DNA from: Cylindrodendrum hubeiense
Lineage: Eukaryota > Ascomycota > Sordariomycetes > Hypocreales > Nectriaceae
Reading direction: 5' to 3'
DNA: 64,000 bases
Assembly: GCA_014621425.1 (NCBI GenBank)
Contig: JAANBB010000179.1
Span: forward strand, 1-64,000
Under the pieces are notes generated by a model. It had not been told where the DNA came from. It worked only from the letters and a program-made list of their open reading frames with translations, and ran no database searches. Shown piece by piece: positions 46,657 to 57,122 of this stretch (positions within the stretch are counted from its first letter, which is position 1; the number at the start of each line of letters is the position of its first letter). The position numbers and the translations under genes are program-made.

Positions 46657-47568
46657 CTACCAAGGGTGGATGCGGTCAATCGTTTCGTTGAAGAACTTTT
46701 CGGAATGATCTTTCTTGGTGGCATTTTCAATCTGTGAGTCAATTAGTGGGAGTGATATCACAACCAAGTCGGGTAGCTAATGACGTACGATATAGGCCGT
46801 ATTTCTGCTACTCTCCTCAAGAGTAAGAGGAGCTTTCTCCAAGCCAAAGGCGCGTGCACCCAAGTTGCCCAAATCCGTCTGAACCAATCTGAAATTCGGT
46901 TAGTCACCGCCTTACAAGATAGACGGAGCACAATGAACTCACCCGGGATGAATACACAGGGATATCAGCCAGTCATTCTCCATACCCATCTTGACAACTA
47001 GACTGTTGGCAAGGGCCTTTGAACTAGCGTAGCTAGCGTTGGGATAGGGGTATTTGGGCATGTCATTCAGGCTACCACCTGCAGCACTGATAAAGGTGAA
47101 TCTAGCAGGATGAGGAGCCTTGCGGAGCAAAGGCAGAGTTGCTTTGTACAGGAGCATGACAGATATGGCGTTGATCATCAGTACTTCTTCATACTCTTCG
47201 AGAGGCATATCCTCAATGGTGTTCAACTTGGCAATGCCGGCGCTGGAAATCACAACATCTATATGCTCAACGCCCTGGGCTTGAATGTCTTTTACCGCAT
47301 CATACGGATCGGTCTTTGAGGAGGAGTCAATCTTTGTAATGATGACTTTGGTATTCTCACCCTTGGGTATATCGACAAGACCTTGAGCACCCTCAACGTT
47401 GCGCACAGCAGCGACGAGGGTATTGTTTGGCTGAGCAACATAGTGGTCGAACATTCCACGGCCGATACCTAAGGCTCATTCAGGTTAGAAGGCTGGTCTC
47501 AGGGTTGGGGATACTTGTAAGCATGTACCGCGGTTGGCACCGGTGATTAGGTACGTTTTCCCCGACAT
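46657..47568 (-). CDS. Short-chain dehydrogenase/reductase
   Basis: Four exons on the minus strand: 47568-47529, 47468-46943, 46888-46789 and 46731-46657. Introns are 60, 54 and 57 nt, with GTACAT, GTGAGT and GTACGT donors. Phases close to give 246 residues. Residues 6-17 form the cofactor motif LITGANRGIGRG (TGxxxGxG). 'DVVISSAGIA' is the NNAG-region equivalent. The catalytic residues are visible: Ser in 'FTFISAAGG', Tyr and Lys in 'ASYASSKAL' (YxxxK). 'HPGLVQTDLGN' is the usual PG motif. It resembles the sniffer/ketoreductase type of classical SDR. It would reduce a carbonyl with NAD(P)H in the cytosol; the substrate is unknown. Confidence 0.9.
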
Positions 47569-47569
47569 G

Positions 47570-48545
47570 TTATGAATGTTCAGGCTGCCTGTAAATAGTG
47601 ATCGAAAGAAAAAGACTCGAATAGAAGCTCAAGATAAAAGTCTAAGGACACGCGTTGAGTTCTTGAAAAGGTAGGTAAAAATATTTCCAATTTAGAGTCA
47701 GACAACGGCAGTGGCGAGGAACGAACAGCCAATGTTGAGTAGATACAACCACGTACCAGTTTATATACAAGAGATCACGATCCTTGATTGTTATCTTCTT
47801 TTCGTGAGAGATGTCAACAGTTCCATGCTATTATGGATTTATAAGCAAACCCTCTATCAATCCCTGCACGGGCGATTCGTCCGCGGGTCCATAACTTTAA
47901 GATCCTAGCGTGTGGGATTCGCAGATCTGACTGGTCCAAATACGAAAACAGACTTGAATAGAGCCATAAATATGCTAAATCCGTGGTCAGTCTGGCAATA
48001 CTGGATCATGGAACAATGGAGTTAGCATGTTAACTCCATCCATCACGACTCTTGTTCGTTTGTAATGTGTCCTTTTGTCGACTCTTGCTCTCTCTGGAAT
48101 TTCAGCGACAGGAGAGTTCATTAAAAGAAATAGTAAATCGGTCGAACTTGTCTGGCGTCAGTTCTGTCGTCTCAATAAGCCGCGAGAGCCAATTGTTCAA
48201 TGCAGACGCGAGCTTCGTCAGGTATGGTGATGATGATTGCTCACGCTTGCGGTAACCTGGTCACGGAGGCAGAGAAGGTGCGTGCTTTGCTCAGCATTAT
48301 TGGGGAATCAGGCAGAATATCGCAGAGCTTGCAAGAGCTTGCGAATATGAAGTTAAACACCAAAGTAGGTTAACTAGGTAAATAATGGAAGGATATTGAA
48401 TTGCATGTCACTCAGTTAGTCCCGCCTAAAGAGCCCACTTTGACGGTCAATGGCACCAACAAAAATCGAGGCACGCGCTGATGATTGCTTGGATGTGTAT
48501 CATTATAACTGCTAGACTTATCGCAAATTTAACAGTATTACATTA
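47570..48545. other. Gene-free stretch
   Basis: Region between the SDR promoter and the 3' end of the Zn2Cys6 gene. No gene-like frame is seen. Confidence 0.45.
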
Positions 48546-48549
48546 CCCA

Positions 48550-50127
48550 TCAACCAAATGTGCTCCATAGCCTTCTAAGTTCAAACTTGAAAGCCGCGGC
48601 AACGGAAAAGGTCAACTCAACCTTGTCCAAAAGTTTGAGGATGCAGTCTTGCTGCGATATGTGCCATGACCTGGCCCCCGCAACTCGCAGTGGGAACAGC
48701 AGAAGCACCGGCGACACGCTCGAGCTGTGGAGCACAATGTTGCTCGCCTCAAGAATAGTCTGGACATGCATTTGGATCTCGTCTTCGTCAAGAGTTGCAA
48801 CCATGATGCCTAGCTTCTGCCAGTGCGTGATTTCATAGTCAAAGACCCCAGAGAGATAGATGCTGGTGGCGGCATAGAAGACCTTTGCCAGCAAAACGAA
48901 GTCGTCCCCTTCCACGGATCCGTCCGATTTCGGGCTTCCTTGCAGGGGCTCGGCGTTTCGTATGTCCCATTCAGCCAGGGCTGCTCTTTGAAGAAACCCG
49001 TCCATGGAAATATCATGGGCCTCTGCCATGAGAATTTCAGGCATTGTGGGTCGCATCTCATCTATAAAATCGCTTGTGCTACGGGGTATCAGTATATTGA
49101 CTCGTTTAAACTCGGCATTGATGGGAGTTTTTGGAAACTCACCGAACTCGAAGCGAAGAGCAAGCGACAATAATGTCCAAGAGCTCATCTAAAGGGTGTG
49201 CTTCCATTCCAATCAAGTCTGTTTGTAACCTGGCCGTGAGGGCTTTCCACTTCGCTTGAGCAAGAAAGGTCGGCTCATTAAAAATAATGGCCCTGCAAAC
49301 CTCGAATATCTTGACCTCCATGAAGAATCGCTTGCCGAAGCTGGACTGACATGAGAGTGGACCGCTCGCCACTAGAGCTTTTGACGTCCCATGGACAATA
49401 TGCTGAACCCAACCCTCGCCTGTAGAATCACTCATGAGCTGCGTCGAAGTTAGCGCCGGCACGAAAGGGAGGCGATTCAACCGACCTCGAATAGGCCTAG
49501 CAGTAAGGTGGTCCACAGCACGTTCAGGCGGAGCTGTGGCTCGTGGCTGTGGCGCTCGAGCGCATCCCTAAGACCAGCTACCGAATTCATGTAGGAGCTC
49601 AGGGCAAAACGGTAGGTTTCATGCTGGGAGGGGCCGTCGGCTGACTGTAGCTTGACAGCCTCCATGGCGCCGAGCGACAGGACGGCATCCCTGAGGTAGC
49701 CCCCGCAAGTGGATCGCTGCATCAGCTCCTTGACGTCGACGGTGAATTTCCCCTGGCAGCTGAAGCTGTTCTTGCGGAGGAAGACGTCAAAGTAATAGAA
49801 GTAGAAGAGCGCAGGGTCGGCACGTGGGCTTGTGTTCATCTGGACGCGGTGCACGACGACCCGCGTCTTGGCGGGCGGCACATAGCTCGCAATAGTCTTT
49901 TGCTTTCCCCTGTCGATCAAAATAGGTGCATTGGCGGGCTTCTGGTTCGAAAAGGTACAAGAAATACCCTTTTGCTCACAATTGCTGCATGGAAGGGCGC
50001 CAGAACACTTGGATGCGTGTCAGTCAGATGGTTGCGCCGGGAGAGTGGAGCTAACCTTGAGATGGCTGGTCGCGCAGGGCCCGCAGCGAGAGCGCTTCTT
50101 GCGATTGTCAAACGGTCCAACGGGCAT
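48550..50127 (-). CDS. Zn2Cys6 transcription factor
   Basis: Four exons on the minus strand: 50127-50056, 50007-49486, 49438-49143 and 49078-48550. Introns are 48, 47 and 64 nt; the second uses a weaker GTCGGT donor. Phases close to give 472 residues. The binuclear zinc cluster is formed across the first intron: CGPC (residues 15-18), ATSHLK, CSGALPCSNC and EQKGISC, giving C-x2-C-x6-C-x5-C-x2-C-x6-C, preceded by basic residues NRKKRSR for DNA contact. The remainder is helical, as in fungal-specific transcription factor domains ('LRDAVLSLGAMEAVKLQ', 'PLDELLDIIVACSSLRVR'). A nuclear DNA-binding regulator. The divergent gene at 50750 is the nearest candidate target, by position only. Confidence 0.85.
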
Positions 50128-50749
50128 GTCTGCAATGCTCGGCAGTCGAGTCTGGGGCGTCTGGTGTCTGCACCCGCATCAGTGCGAGGACTGGGATGCT
50201 GTCGAGATGGGATTTCTAGAAGACGTGCCGTGGCGGAGCAGGCCAAGCAGGCTTAAACCCCAAACGGCATCGATGCGACGAAATGAAGGCCCGCAGCCGA
50301 CCATACCCAAAGGGGAAATAACTGAGCGACGCTAGCCGTAGTGTCTTGGATCCAGCCAATGCCGGAGTCTGGCTGTCTTGGACATGCGGCCTCAGCCTCA
50401 GCGCTCTGCCTCAGCGAGTCGTCCATCGCTCAATCATTACCACTTCCCATGTGGGAGCTGGGCACAGCTTATGGAGCCGAATGTCCCGGGCCCGACGATC
50501 CAGGGCTTTCGCGCGATGGCATCCAGAATAGGAAAGGCCCGCCATCGTCATCTTCAACTTTGTGCATTTCCTCGCGTCCAAGTGCCGATCGTGCAGCGTC
50601 AAGCTTAACGATGCATCTATATAACACGCCCCGGAGAACGAAATGAATTGCAGTATCATCACAGCTCACATCGCTTCTCACTCACTCATCCTTCTCCATT
50701 CTCAATCACTCATTCCATTACAACACTCAGACTCCATCCTTCAGTCACA
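50128..50749. promoter_or_regulatory. Divergent promoter region (Zn2Cys6 gene and esterase gene)
   Basis: 622 bp separate the two start codons. A 'tatataa' box (50618-50624) lies about 130 bp before the esterase ATG, followed by a TC/CA-rich leader. Zn2Cys6 proteins often bind paired CGG triplets, and several CGG or CCG triplets occur here, but I see no clear symmetric pair. Confidence 0.45.
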
Positions 50750-51959
50750 ATGCGCTCCTTAAATGTCTTTGTTTCCCTCATGGCCGGCGTCGGCGCCGTG
50801 TCGTTCCCCGACCCGAGCGGCCCGCACCCCGTCGCCCTACGGGTTCAATCCATGACGGACAAAAGCCGGATCGACCCATATTCGCCCGAGAATGACAGAC
50901 ACAAGCGAAAGCTTATGACGTCGCTGTTCTGGCCAATCGACGACAAGGCGTCCTGCACAACGAAGCAGGTCGCTTACATGCCGCCGGCCACGGCAGAGGC
51001 CTACGGCCAACAGGCTGCCGCGATGGGTCTCTCCAACGAGACCTTTGCAGAGCTCACTCTGGGAGTTTGCGACATCTCGAGCATCAAGGGGTGCAGCAGC
51101 AAGTCGAAGATTCCCAAGTACCCTCTCGCTGTCTTCTCGCCCGGATCTGGAATTTCCCGACTCCTCTACAGCAACATGGCCAGGTCGCTTGCCAGCCGTG
51201 GATACGTCGTCATTACCGTCGACCACACTTACGATGGTGTCGTCGTCGAATTCCCGGACGGTTCTGTCATCGAGACTGCAGATATCCCCGAAGAGGGAGA
51301 TGACCTCATCAACCTAACCAAGGTAAAGAGTTTCCGGTCCTATGCCTATGAAATAAACTAACAGCATCTACTAGGTTCGAGCCCAAGACTTGTCTTTCGT
51401 CGTCTCCCAGCTTGAGAATTCGTCCAGTCGGTCTTCGCTTCTCAAGGGACTGCCCGGAAAGATTGACTTTAACAACATCGTTGTTTACGGTCACTCGCTT
51501 GGTGGTTCTACCGCCGCTGTGGCCTTGCTCTCAGACTCGCGCATTCGCGGCGGTGTCGACCTGGACGGCCGATTTGTCGATCCCGCCCTCTCCAAGGGCC
51601 CGAAGCAGCCCTTCATGATGCTTGGCCGACCTGACCACCGCACCGAGGATTCAACCTGGGCGCCCTTCTACAACAACACCCGAGGCCCCAAGGTTGAGCT
51701 CGCTGTTGTAGGAACACTTCATGGCTCGTACACGGATGTTCCTCTCGTGATCACCGCATTGGGTCTTCCAGCTGAGGTCAAGGATCAAGTTAGCTCCGTC
51801 ATTGGTACCATCGACGCCGAGAAGCTTGAGAAGATCTTGTTCAAGACCCTGTCGGCTTTCTTCACTTATGTCTTTGAGGGTAAGCCCAAGACGTTCCTCA
51901 ACGCTGTTAAGGCCTCGTCCGAGTTGTCCATTGTCAACAGCAAGCTGCCCAACAACTGA
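50750..51959 (+). CDS. Secreted PAF-acetylhydrolase-like alpha/beta hydrolase
   Basis: Two exons: 50750-51322 and 51375-51959. The 52-nt intron has a GTAAAG donor, an aaactaac branch site and a ctag acceptor. It gives 385 residues. The ATG at 50750 yields a signal peptide (MRSLNVFVSLMAGVGAVSF), so export is likely. 'FSPGSGISRLLYSNMARSLA' and 'GYVVITVDHTYDGVVVEFPD' are typical of the platelet-activating-factor acetylhydrolase/plasmalogen-A2 group. The nucleophile elbow is GHSLGG near residue 232. 'RGGVDLDGRF' should carry the acid and 'VGTLHGSYTD' the histidine. Such enzymes cleave short or oxidised acyl groups from lipids or esters. It is divergent from the Zn2Cys6 gene and lies 0.4 kb upstream of the SRPBCC gene. 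Confidence 0.85.
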
Positions 51960-52350
51960 TAGAACACTTCCTTGGACTTTCATGTACTCACATTCTTTAC
52001 TTTCTTGGCGAGCTCTCTCCCAATGTTGCCGAGCTCTCTCCCAATGTTGCGATGACGGACTTGGTGGAATAAGGTGTTAGATATAGACATAGACTCTCCT
52101 TAATTGAAAGTTTCATTACTCGTTTTCAATAAAATTTTATGGATTAATTCACGCGGCCGCGCCTTGCTGAATAATACCGTGGTAGTGGCCATGCCCTTTT
52201 CCGCAAATGGTCGGTTGTTTGAGCCTATAAAGTGGAGATAACTTCTGTTCGATTCTCACCGTATTAATAATCAACATCGGGTCGGATAGATGTGCCGATT
52301 GCAAGTGAGAGTAATTGATCGGCGGAAATGTTAAAAAAAAAGTATACTTA

Positions 52351-52990
52351 ATGACAACATCGCGACGTGTAAGTTAGACATGTACTCTCCCCCTCACTTC
52401 CATCATTTACCTACATCAAATCTTTCACCCTTCCATCTCCAAACCTACCAAACACCAAGGTTCACCTCAACAAAATACCTTCCTCTATCATCTGGCCAAC
52501 TAAGTACCTCCCCGGTACGACGGACAATTATGTCTCCAACGAGGTCATTGTCAAGGGCATCAAGGCCGAGCAGGTGTGGCAGTTTCTTGCCGACATAACA
52601 AAGTGGGAGTCGTATTACAACAATGTCAGCCAGATTTCCCCACCAACCTCTGGCCCTGTGCTCGATAAGGGAGACAAGTTCAGTTTTTCCACCTTCGGAT
52701 TCCCCCCTCTTCAATCTGAGGTTCTGGAGTCGGTTGCTCCCTCCGCAACATCGGCTGGACGACTTGCATGGAGGGCGTGGCAGGATGGCGACGAGGACAG
52801 CGCGTTGGACGTCTATCACGCATGGATTGTGGAGGATCTGGAATGGGGCGTGGTTCGGATTCTGACACAAGAGTCTCAAATCGGAAAACCTGCTGCCCAG
52901 CTGGCTACGGCGAAGCCCAACCCCATGTTGAACGGACACCAGGATTGGCTAGATGGTTTGGTTAAGGCTACCAGGGAGAAGTACCCCTAA
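52351..52990 (+). CDS. SRPBCC/polyketide cyclase-like protein, start uncertain
   Basis: The body of the protein ('KYLPGTTDNYVSNEVIVKGI', 'VWQFLADITKWESYYNNV', 'GDKFSFSTFGFPPLQSEV', 'AWQDGDEDSALDVYHAWIVE', 'PNPMLNGHQDWLDGL') is a START/Bet v1-type SRPBCC fold of about 170 residues, which binds small hydrophobic ligands. The open frame has no in-frame ATG before this body. I propose a short first exon 52351-52368 (MTTSRR) with a perfect GTAAGT donor and exon 2 from 52460 (91-nt intron), which is in phase and gives 182 residues. The alternative is that translation once began at 52475, where 'acaaaATAcc' looks like a lost ATG start. The intron lacks a clear branch site, so both options stay open. 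Probably cytosolic. Confidence 0.65.
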
Positions 52991-53355
52991 GCGGAAGATA
53001 GATTTGTTGTCCGAGGTTGTCCGGCATGCATAGGTTAGCAAGAATGAAACACCTAGATATTGTGTTTTGTTACCGAAGTGATCTGAGTGGTGGAGACTTG
53101 CGCAGTGGTGCTGAAGAAATGGGTCGTAGTTGTCTAATGCTAAAAGAGCTTGCACACGGACGATCTATGCATTGTGGCTGACTACAGTGAGCGGCGATAA
53201 GCAATGCGGAACTTTGAAGTGAAGGGCATAACAGGGACAGAACACGCTCTACGGGTGCACACCTACTGCGGCACATTAGGCACGGTCTTCGCGAGTACAA
53301 TAACCCCAGATCGAAAACCGCAAAATCGCTCGCGTTCATGCTATAATACATCCAG

Positions 53356-53500
53356 ATGCCCTAACAGCGCTATAGTAAATGCCCTAACAGTGCTAAAGCA
53401 TATACCTTGATGATGCTATGGTATATACCCTATTAGTGCCAGAGCATATACCCTAATGGCGCTACATATGTGTCCTACTAGCGCTATAATATATGTCTAA
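53356..53500 (+). repeat. 23-bp tandem repeat, six degenerate units
   Basis: Units read 'ccctaacagcgctatagtaaat' with changes at many positions, all keeping 'ccta...g(c/t)gct(a)...tata(c/t)'. It lies 0.2 kb before the transposase relic. Confidence 0.75.
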
Positions 53501-53695
53501 TGTTTTGCCATTTCTTTTTTGGTATTCTTATCATTTTCATTTGGGGGTCATTGTACTCCGGCGGACCGTGCCTAATGTGTGACCGTACACACTATATAGC
53601 GAGGCCACAAATGCAACCCGAAGCCAAGCCTTCCAGCATCAAGTGATGACAACTTTCCTCCAAGTAGGCCAAAACAGCTCATTCCCATAGCAATC

Positions 53696-53800
53696 ATGGC
53701 GTCACGGCTCACACTCTCCCAACGTAACCGGATCGATGATATCATTGAAGGTGGCTTGTCGACCAACCAGATGGCCAAATCTGTGCGTTGCTACAACTAG
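53696..53800 (+). pseudogene. Transposase helix-turn-helix relic (Tc1/pogo-like)
   Basis: An ATG-started frame of 34 codons reads 'LTLSQRNRIDDIIEGGLSTN' and 'QMAKSVRCYN' before a stop. The pattern S.R..I...I..G.S...IA....C is the N-terminal DNA-binding motif of fungal Tc1/mariner- and pogo-type transposases. The following 100 bp keep faint further similarity in shifted frames, then the NLR gene's 3' end begins. No terminal inverted repeats were identified. Confidence 0.45.
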
Positions 53801-53907
53801 CTTGCCCCGCACAGCCCGGGTTGAATCTGTCTCATCAGTAGCACGAAGCATTCCTGAAATCCACTCAAGTCTTCGAACAAAATGTATGGGAAACGAGGCT
53901 TCCTTTA

Positions 53908-56900
53908 CTATTTGCTTGAGCTTACTGAGTGTGATCGCTTTCGAGACTTAGCGCCTCTTTGCATGAGCAGTTGTACAACCTGTTGGTGGCCTTCTGTTGA
54001 GGCAACCTGGAAAGCATTGCCGTAGNGGCCGCCCTGTGCATTGNTATCGGCTCCTTTANCTAGNAGNAGTTGAACAACCTGTTGGTTGNCTNGTNNTGNA
54101 GCAGCCTGNAGAGCATTNNCNTAGTTNCCGCCNTGTGCATTNATATCGGCTCCTTTATCTAGNAGTAGTTGAACANNCTGTTGGTGGCCTNTTNCTGANG
54201 CAGCNTGGAGAGCATTNCCGNCANNNGCCNCCCTGTGCGTTGATATCGGCTCCTNTNTCTAGTAGCAGTTGAACAGTCTGTTGGTGGCCTCCTTCTGAGG
54301 CAGCCTGGAGAGCATTGCCGTATAAGCCGCCCTGTGCGTTGATATCGGCTCCTTTATCTAGCAGCAGTTGAACAACCTGTTGCTGGCCGTGTGCTGAGGC
54401 AGCATGGAGAGCATTGCCGTAGCGGCAGTCGGCCTGCGCGTTGACGTCTGCCCCATTGTCTACCAAACTTCCTGCAACCCCTGTGAGACCACCCACACAA
54501 GAATAATAGAGTCCAGATGCTTGGGGAGGTCCTGGGTAGTCTTCCCACCAACGGTCGGCCTGATATAACCGACACCATCGCTGGAATGTCACCTCTTCTT
54601 GTAAAAAGCTGACTGCCCTTGTAATAATGTCTTCCGAAGTCTTTACCGAAGTAGCGTAGTTCATCCAGAACTCTGCCGCAAATCGTGCCATCGGGAAATT
54701 CTTTTTTATTTGGTGGTGATTTCCCTCGATGTCTGTGAGATAAGTTAAACAGGTCCTGGTGATGATAACGCTGGCATCCTCTAGGCAGAATTGGCTTTGT
54801 TTGAGAATATACTCCTTGACTGAGAAATGGCTAAGGTGGAGTTCCTCTACAGTCGCCCTTCCTTTTGTAACTTGAGCGATTGATAGCAAGCTGGGGCAGT
54901 ATTTCAGAACATCGGTTTCCTGAAATAATCTGCGCTCCTTACAGAATCCTTGAGGCTCGCGATCTATTTCCGTGGCTATTATCTCTACAGCTTCTGATAG
55001 CTTCAGCGGCCTCATAGCGTAGACTAGAAACAGTAGGAGACGAATCGCGCCGCTCTTGTATTCTTTCGGTAGTTTTTGAAGCATGCGGCTGTACGTCTCA
55101 TGTAGATCACTGGGCAAAGACCTGAGAGCTGTCTCGATCTCGTAAGGGCTTAGGCATTTGGCAAGGCTGTCTAATTGACAAGCTGCCCATCTAAACCTAC
55201 GTTCAATGTTAGACAGATATATCAGGTGTAAGTTATGACCCTGGTCATAACCTACATGCCATCGGCTCCGTCTCCGACTTTATCTTGAATCTTCTGTTGA
55301 AGATCCGGAGATAGATTCTTACTCTCGAAATCGGGATCCTTCTCAAGCCTTGCCGTGACGTAGGAGCGTATGTCGAGGTTGACAGCGCTTTTGTCAATTA
55401 AGACGCAGTTCTTCTCATGAAATAGTCGAGGAATCTCACGTTGAAACTCTACTTCCGGGCGGCCAGTCACCAAAAGCTGGGTATTTTCCAACGAAATGTC
55501 TCGCATCCAATCCAGCAGTTCATTTCTCGTCGTACACTCATCCAGAGCGTCAATGACGATAGTAACCTTTCTATCAGTTTGCGTTACTGATTTAACATAG
55601 CTTGATAAAGCACTCGAGTCGATCGCTCTTCCCCCATTATCATGGGATATGAAAATTTGGTCAAGTTTCGTCCCAGCTTCACCCCCTGATTGATAGAGTT
55701 GAAACACCAGCGACCGTAGAAGGCCTTCCAGGGTTTGCTTTTTGGGATCGTTGAAGTCGAAGAAGAAGGCAAGCGTGGTGTGCGTGTCTGTCTGCAAAAG
55801 ATTGTCAAGAATCGTCGTACTCAGGACGGTCTTGCCACATCCTACTAGGCCGTAGAGCCACAGATGTCTCCTTGACCCGATCTTCCACTCCTTGAAGGCG
55901 GGGCTATCAAGTAGCCAGATTCCAGTGTCGCGGTGGCGGCGTGCTCTCGCCAGTTTGGCGTTGGTTAAATGGTCTGGCGGTGACAACCAACGCTCGACAC
56001 TGGTGCGATGATGGTCAGATTTTATGGACATGACCGCATTCTTGGTTTCGTCTGCCGTAGATTGCATGATATTTAATTCCTCTTGTACTATTTGAAATTA
56101 GAGAAATCATATGAACTAGAATCGTGACACGAACTGGAATCGAGAACTTTCCCAAGAGGCTTCTCAGCCTTGATCTTGTCAGGTTGAATCTGACGCAGAA
56201 GATCCTTTGCATATGCCGCCGCCATCATCGCTGCAAAGCCCTGCCACTCCTTGGTCTTGTGCGAGTCGGAGTAGTCGCAGATCCCGCGGATCACGAGACA
56301 TGGGAAGTGGTTCATCAAGCCGGCTGCCTCCATCTCGAAGCAGAGAACGCCCTTCTCAGCCGCCAACTTGTCCCGGACAATTGCATCCTTCATCAGTTGG
56401 TTCGCGCTGGCAATCAAGCCGTAATGGATTGCGGGGTTGTCCTCGTGTTCGCCCCGTTCGATCCGCCGCACTAGGTGGACCGGATCATTGCTGCACATTT
56501 TGTCACATCCCTCCAATGAGTTCGGATGGACAACATCCGACCGGTAGAGCCTGTCGCTATCCAGAGGTGGGCGACAATACTCTTTCCGCAACCGGGGCCA
56601 TTGCTCCAATGCCCCCTCAACGTCAATGTTGAGCTGATGCCCTTTCCGCTTGTGTCTAGCCTCGAGACTGCTCAGTGCTGTTAATAATAATTGTGGCGGC
56701 TGGTTCAAGGACCCCGTCTCCTCGAAAGGCTGTTCTTGGATCGTCTTGCCATGATCGTATTGGAACACGCCGCCTTGCCCGCCGTAACGGGTGCTAACCA
56801 CGATGTCGCCAAGTCGTACGTCATGTTTTGCGCTCGGGGCGCCGCCGCCGATGCCGACCATGAGTCCGATACGGATGTTTGGGAAGCTGCGCAGCATGTC

Positions 56901-57122
56901 TCTCGCCACGGTGGCGGCGGGGGTTATCCCGTACTCTGATTTAGGCAAGACGGCCATGACAACGTTATGCTTCCCGATCCTTCCCAGGGCATAACTGTTG
57001 TTGTCGTTATGGGCAGCTGCCTCAAGCCCTTCATCCTCTTCATCAAACAAGGCTTGCGCAGCGATAAACTCGGTGGTAATAGCGCAGATCCAGCCAACTG
57101 TGTACTTCTGGGGATCCGACAT
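53908..57122 (-). CDS. PNP-NACHT-ankyrin NLR
   Basis: Three exons on the minus strand: 57122-56135, 56087-55256 and 55196-53908. Introns are 47 nt (GTTCGT donor) and 59 nt (GTAGGT donor). Together they encode about 1035 residues. Residues 1-330 form a purine-nucleoside-phosphorylase-like domain ('[19 protein letters not shown]', '[10 protein letters not shown]', '[12 protein letters not shown]', '[13 protein letters not shown]'). A NACHT NTPase follows, with Walker [12 protein letters not shown] (about 410) and Walker [12 protein letters not shown] (about 507). After a helical spacer ('[13 protein letters not shown]') come five near-identical ankyrin repeats and a basic tail ([13 protein letters not shown]). 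The PNP and NACHT frames join through '[14 protein letters not shown]', as in known fungal NLRs, which sense non-self and trigger defence or cell death. The repeat array contains many N calls and one extra base that breaks the frame. I judge that an assembly problem rather than a true frameshift. Confidence 0.8.
54000..54430 (-). repeat. 99-bp ankyrin-coding repeats with ambiguous bases
   Basis: The 'aatgct' codon pair of each repeat starts (minus strand) at 54415, 54316, 54216, 54117 and 54018. Spacings are therefore 99, 100, 99 and 99 bp. The 100-bp unit lies in the densest N stretch (54216-54250), which locates the extra base. Resolved positions are nearly identical between units ('[20 protein letters not shown]'). 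Confidence 0.85.

Noticed and set aside
49917..50246. Minus-strand frame of 109 codons upstream of the Zn2Cys6 gene
   Set aside because: It overlaps the first exon and intron in another frame; the zinc-cluster cysteines are in the spliced frame.
52195..52265. tRNA-like T-arm word 'gttcgattc'
   Set aside because: No matching acceptor stem, D-arm or anticodon arm upstream.
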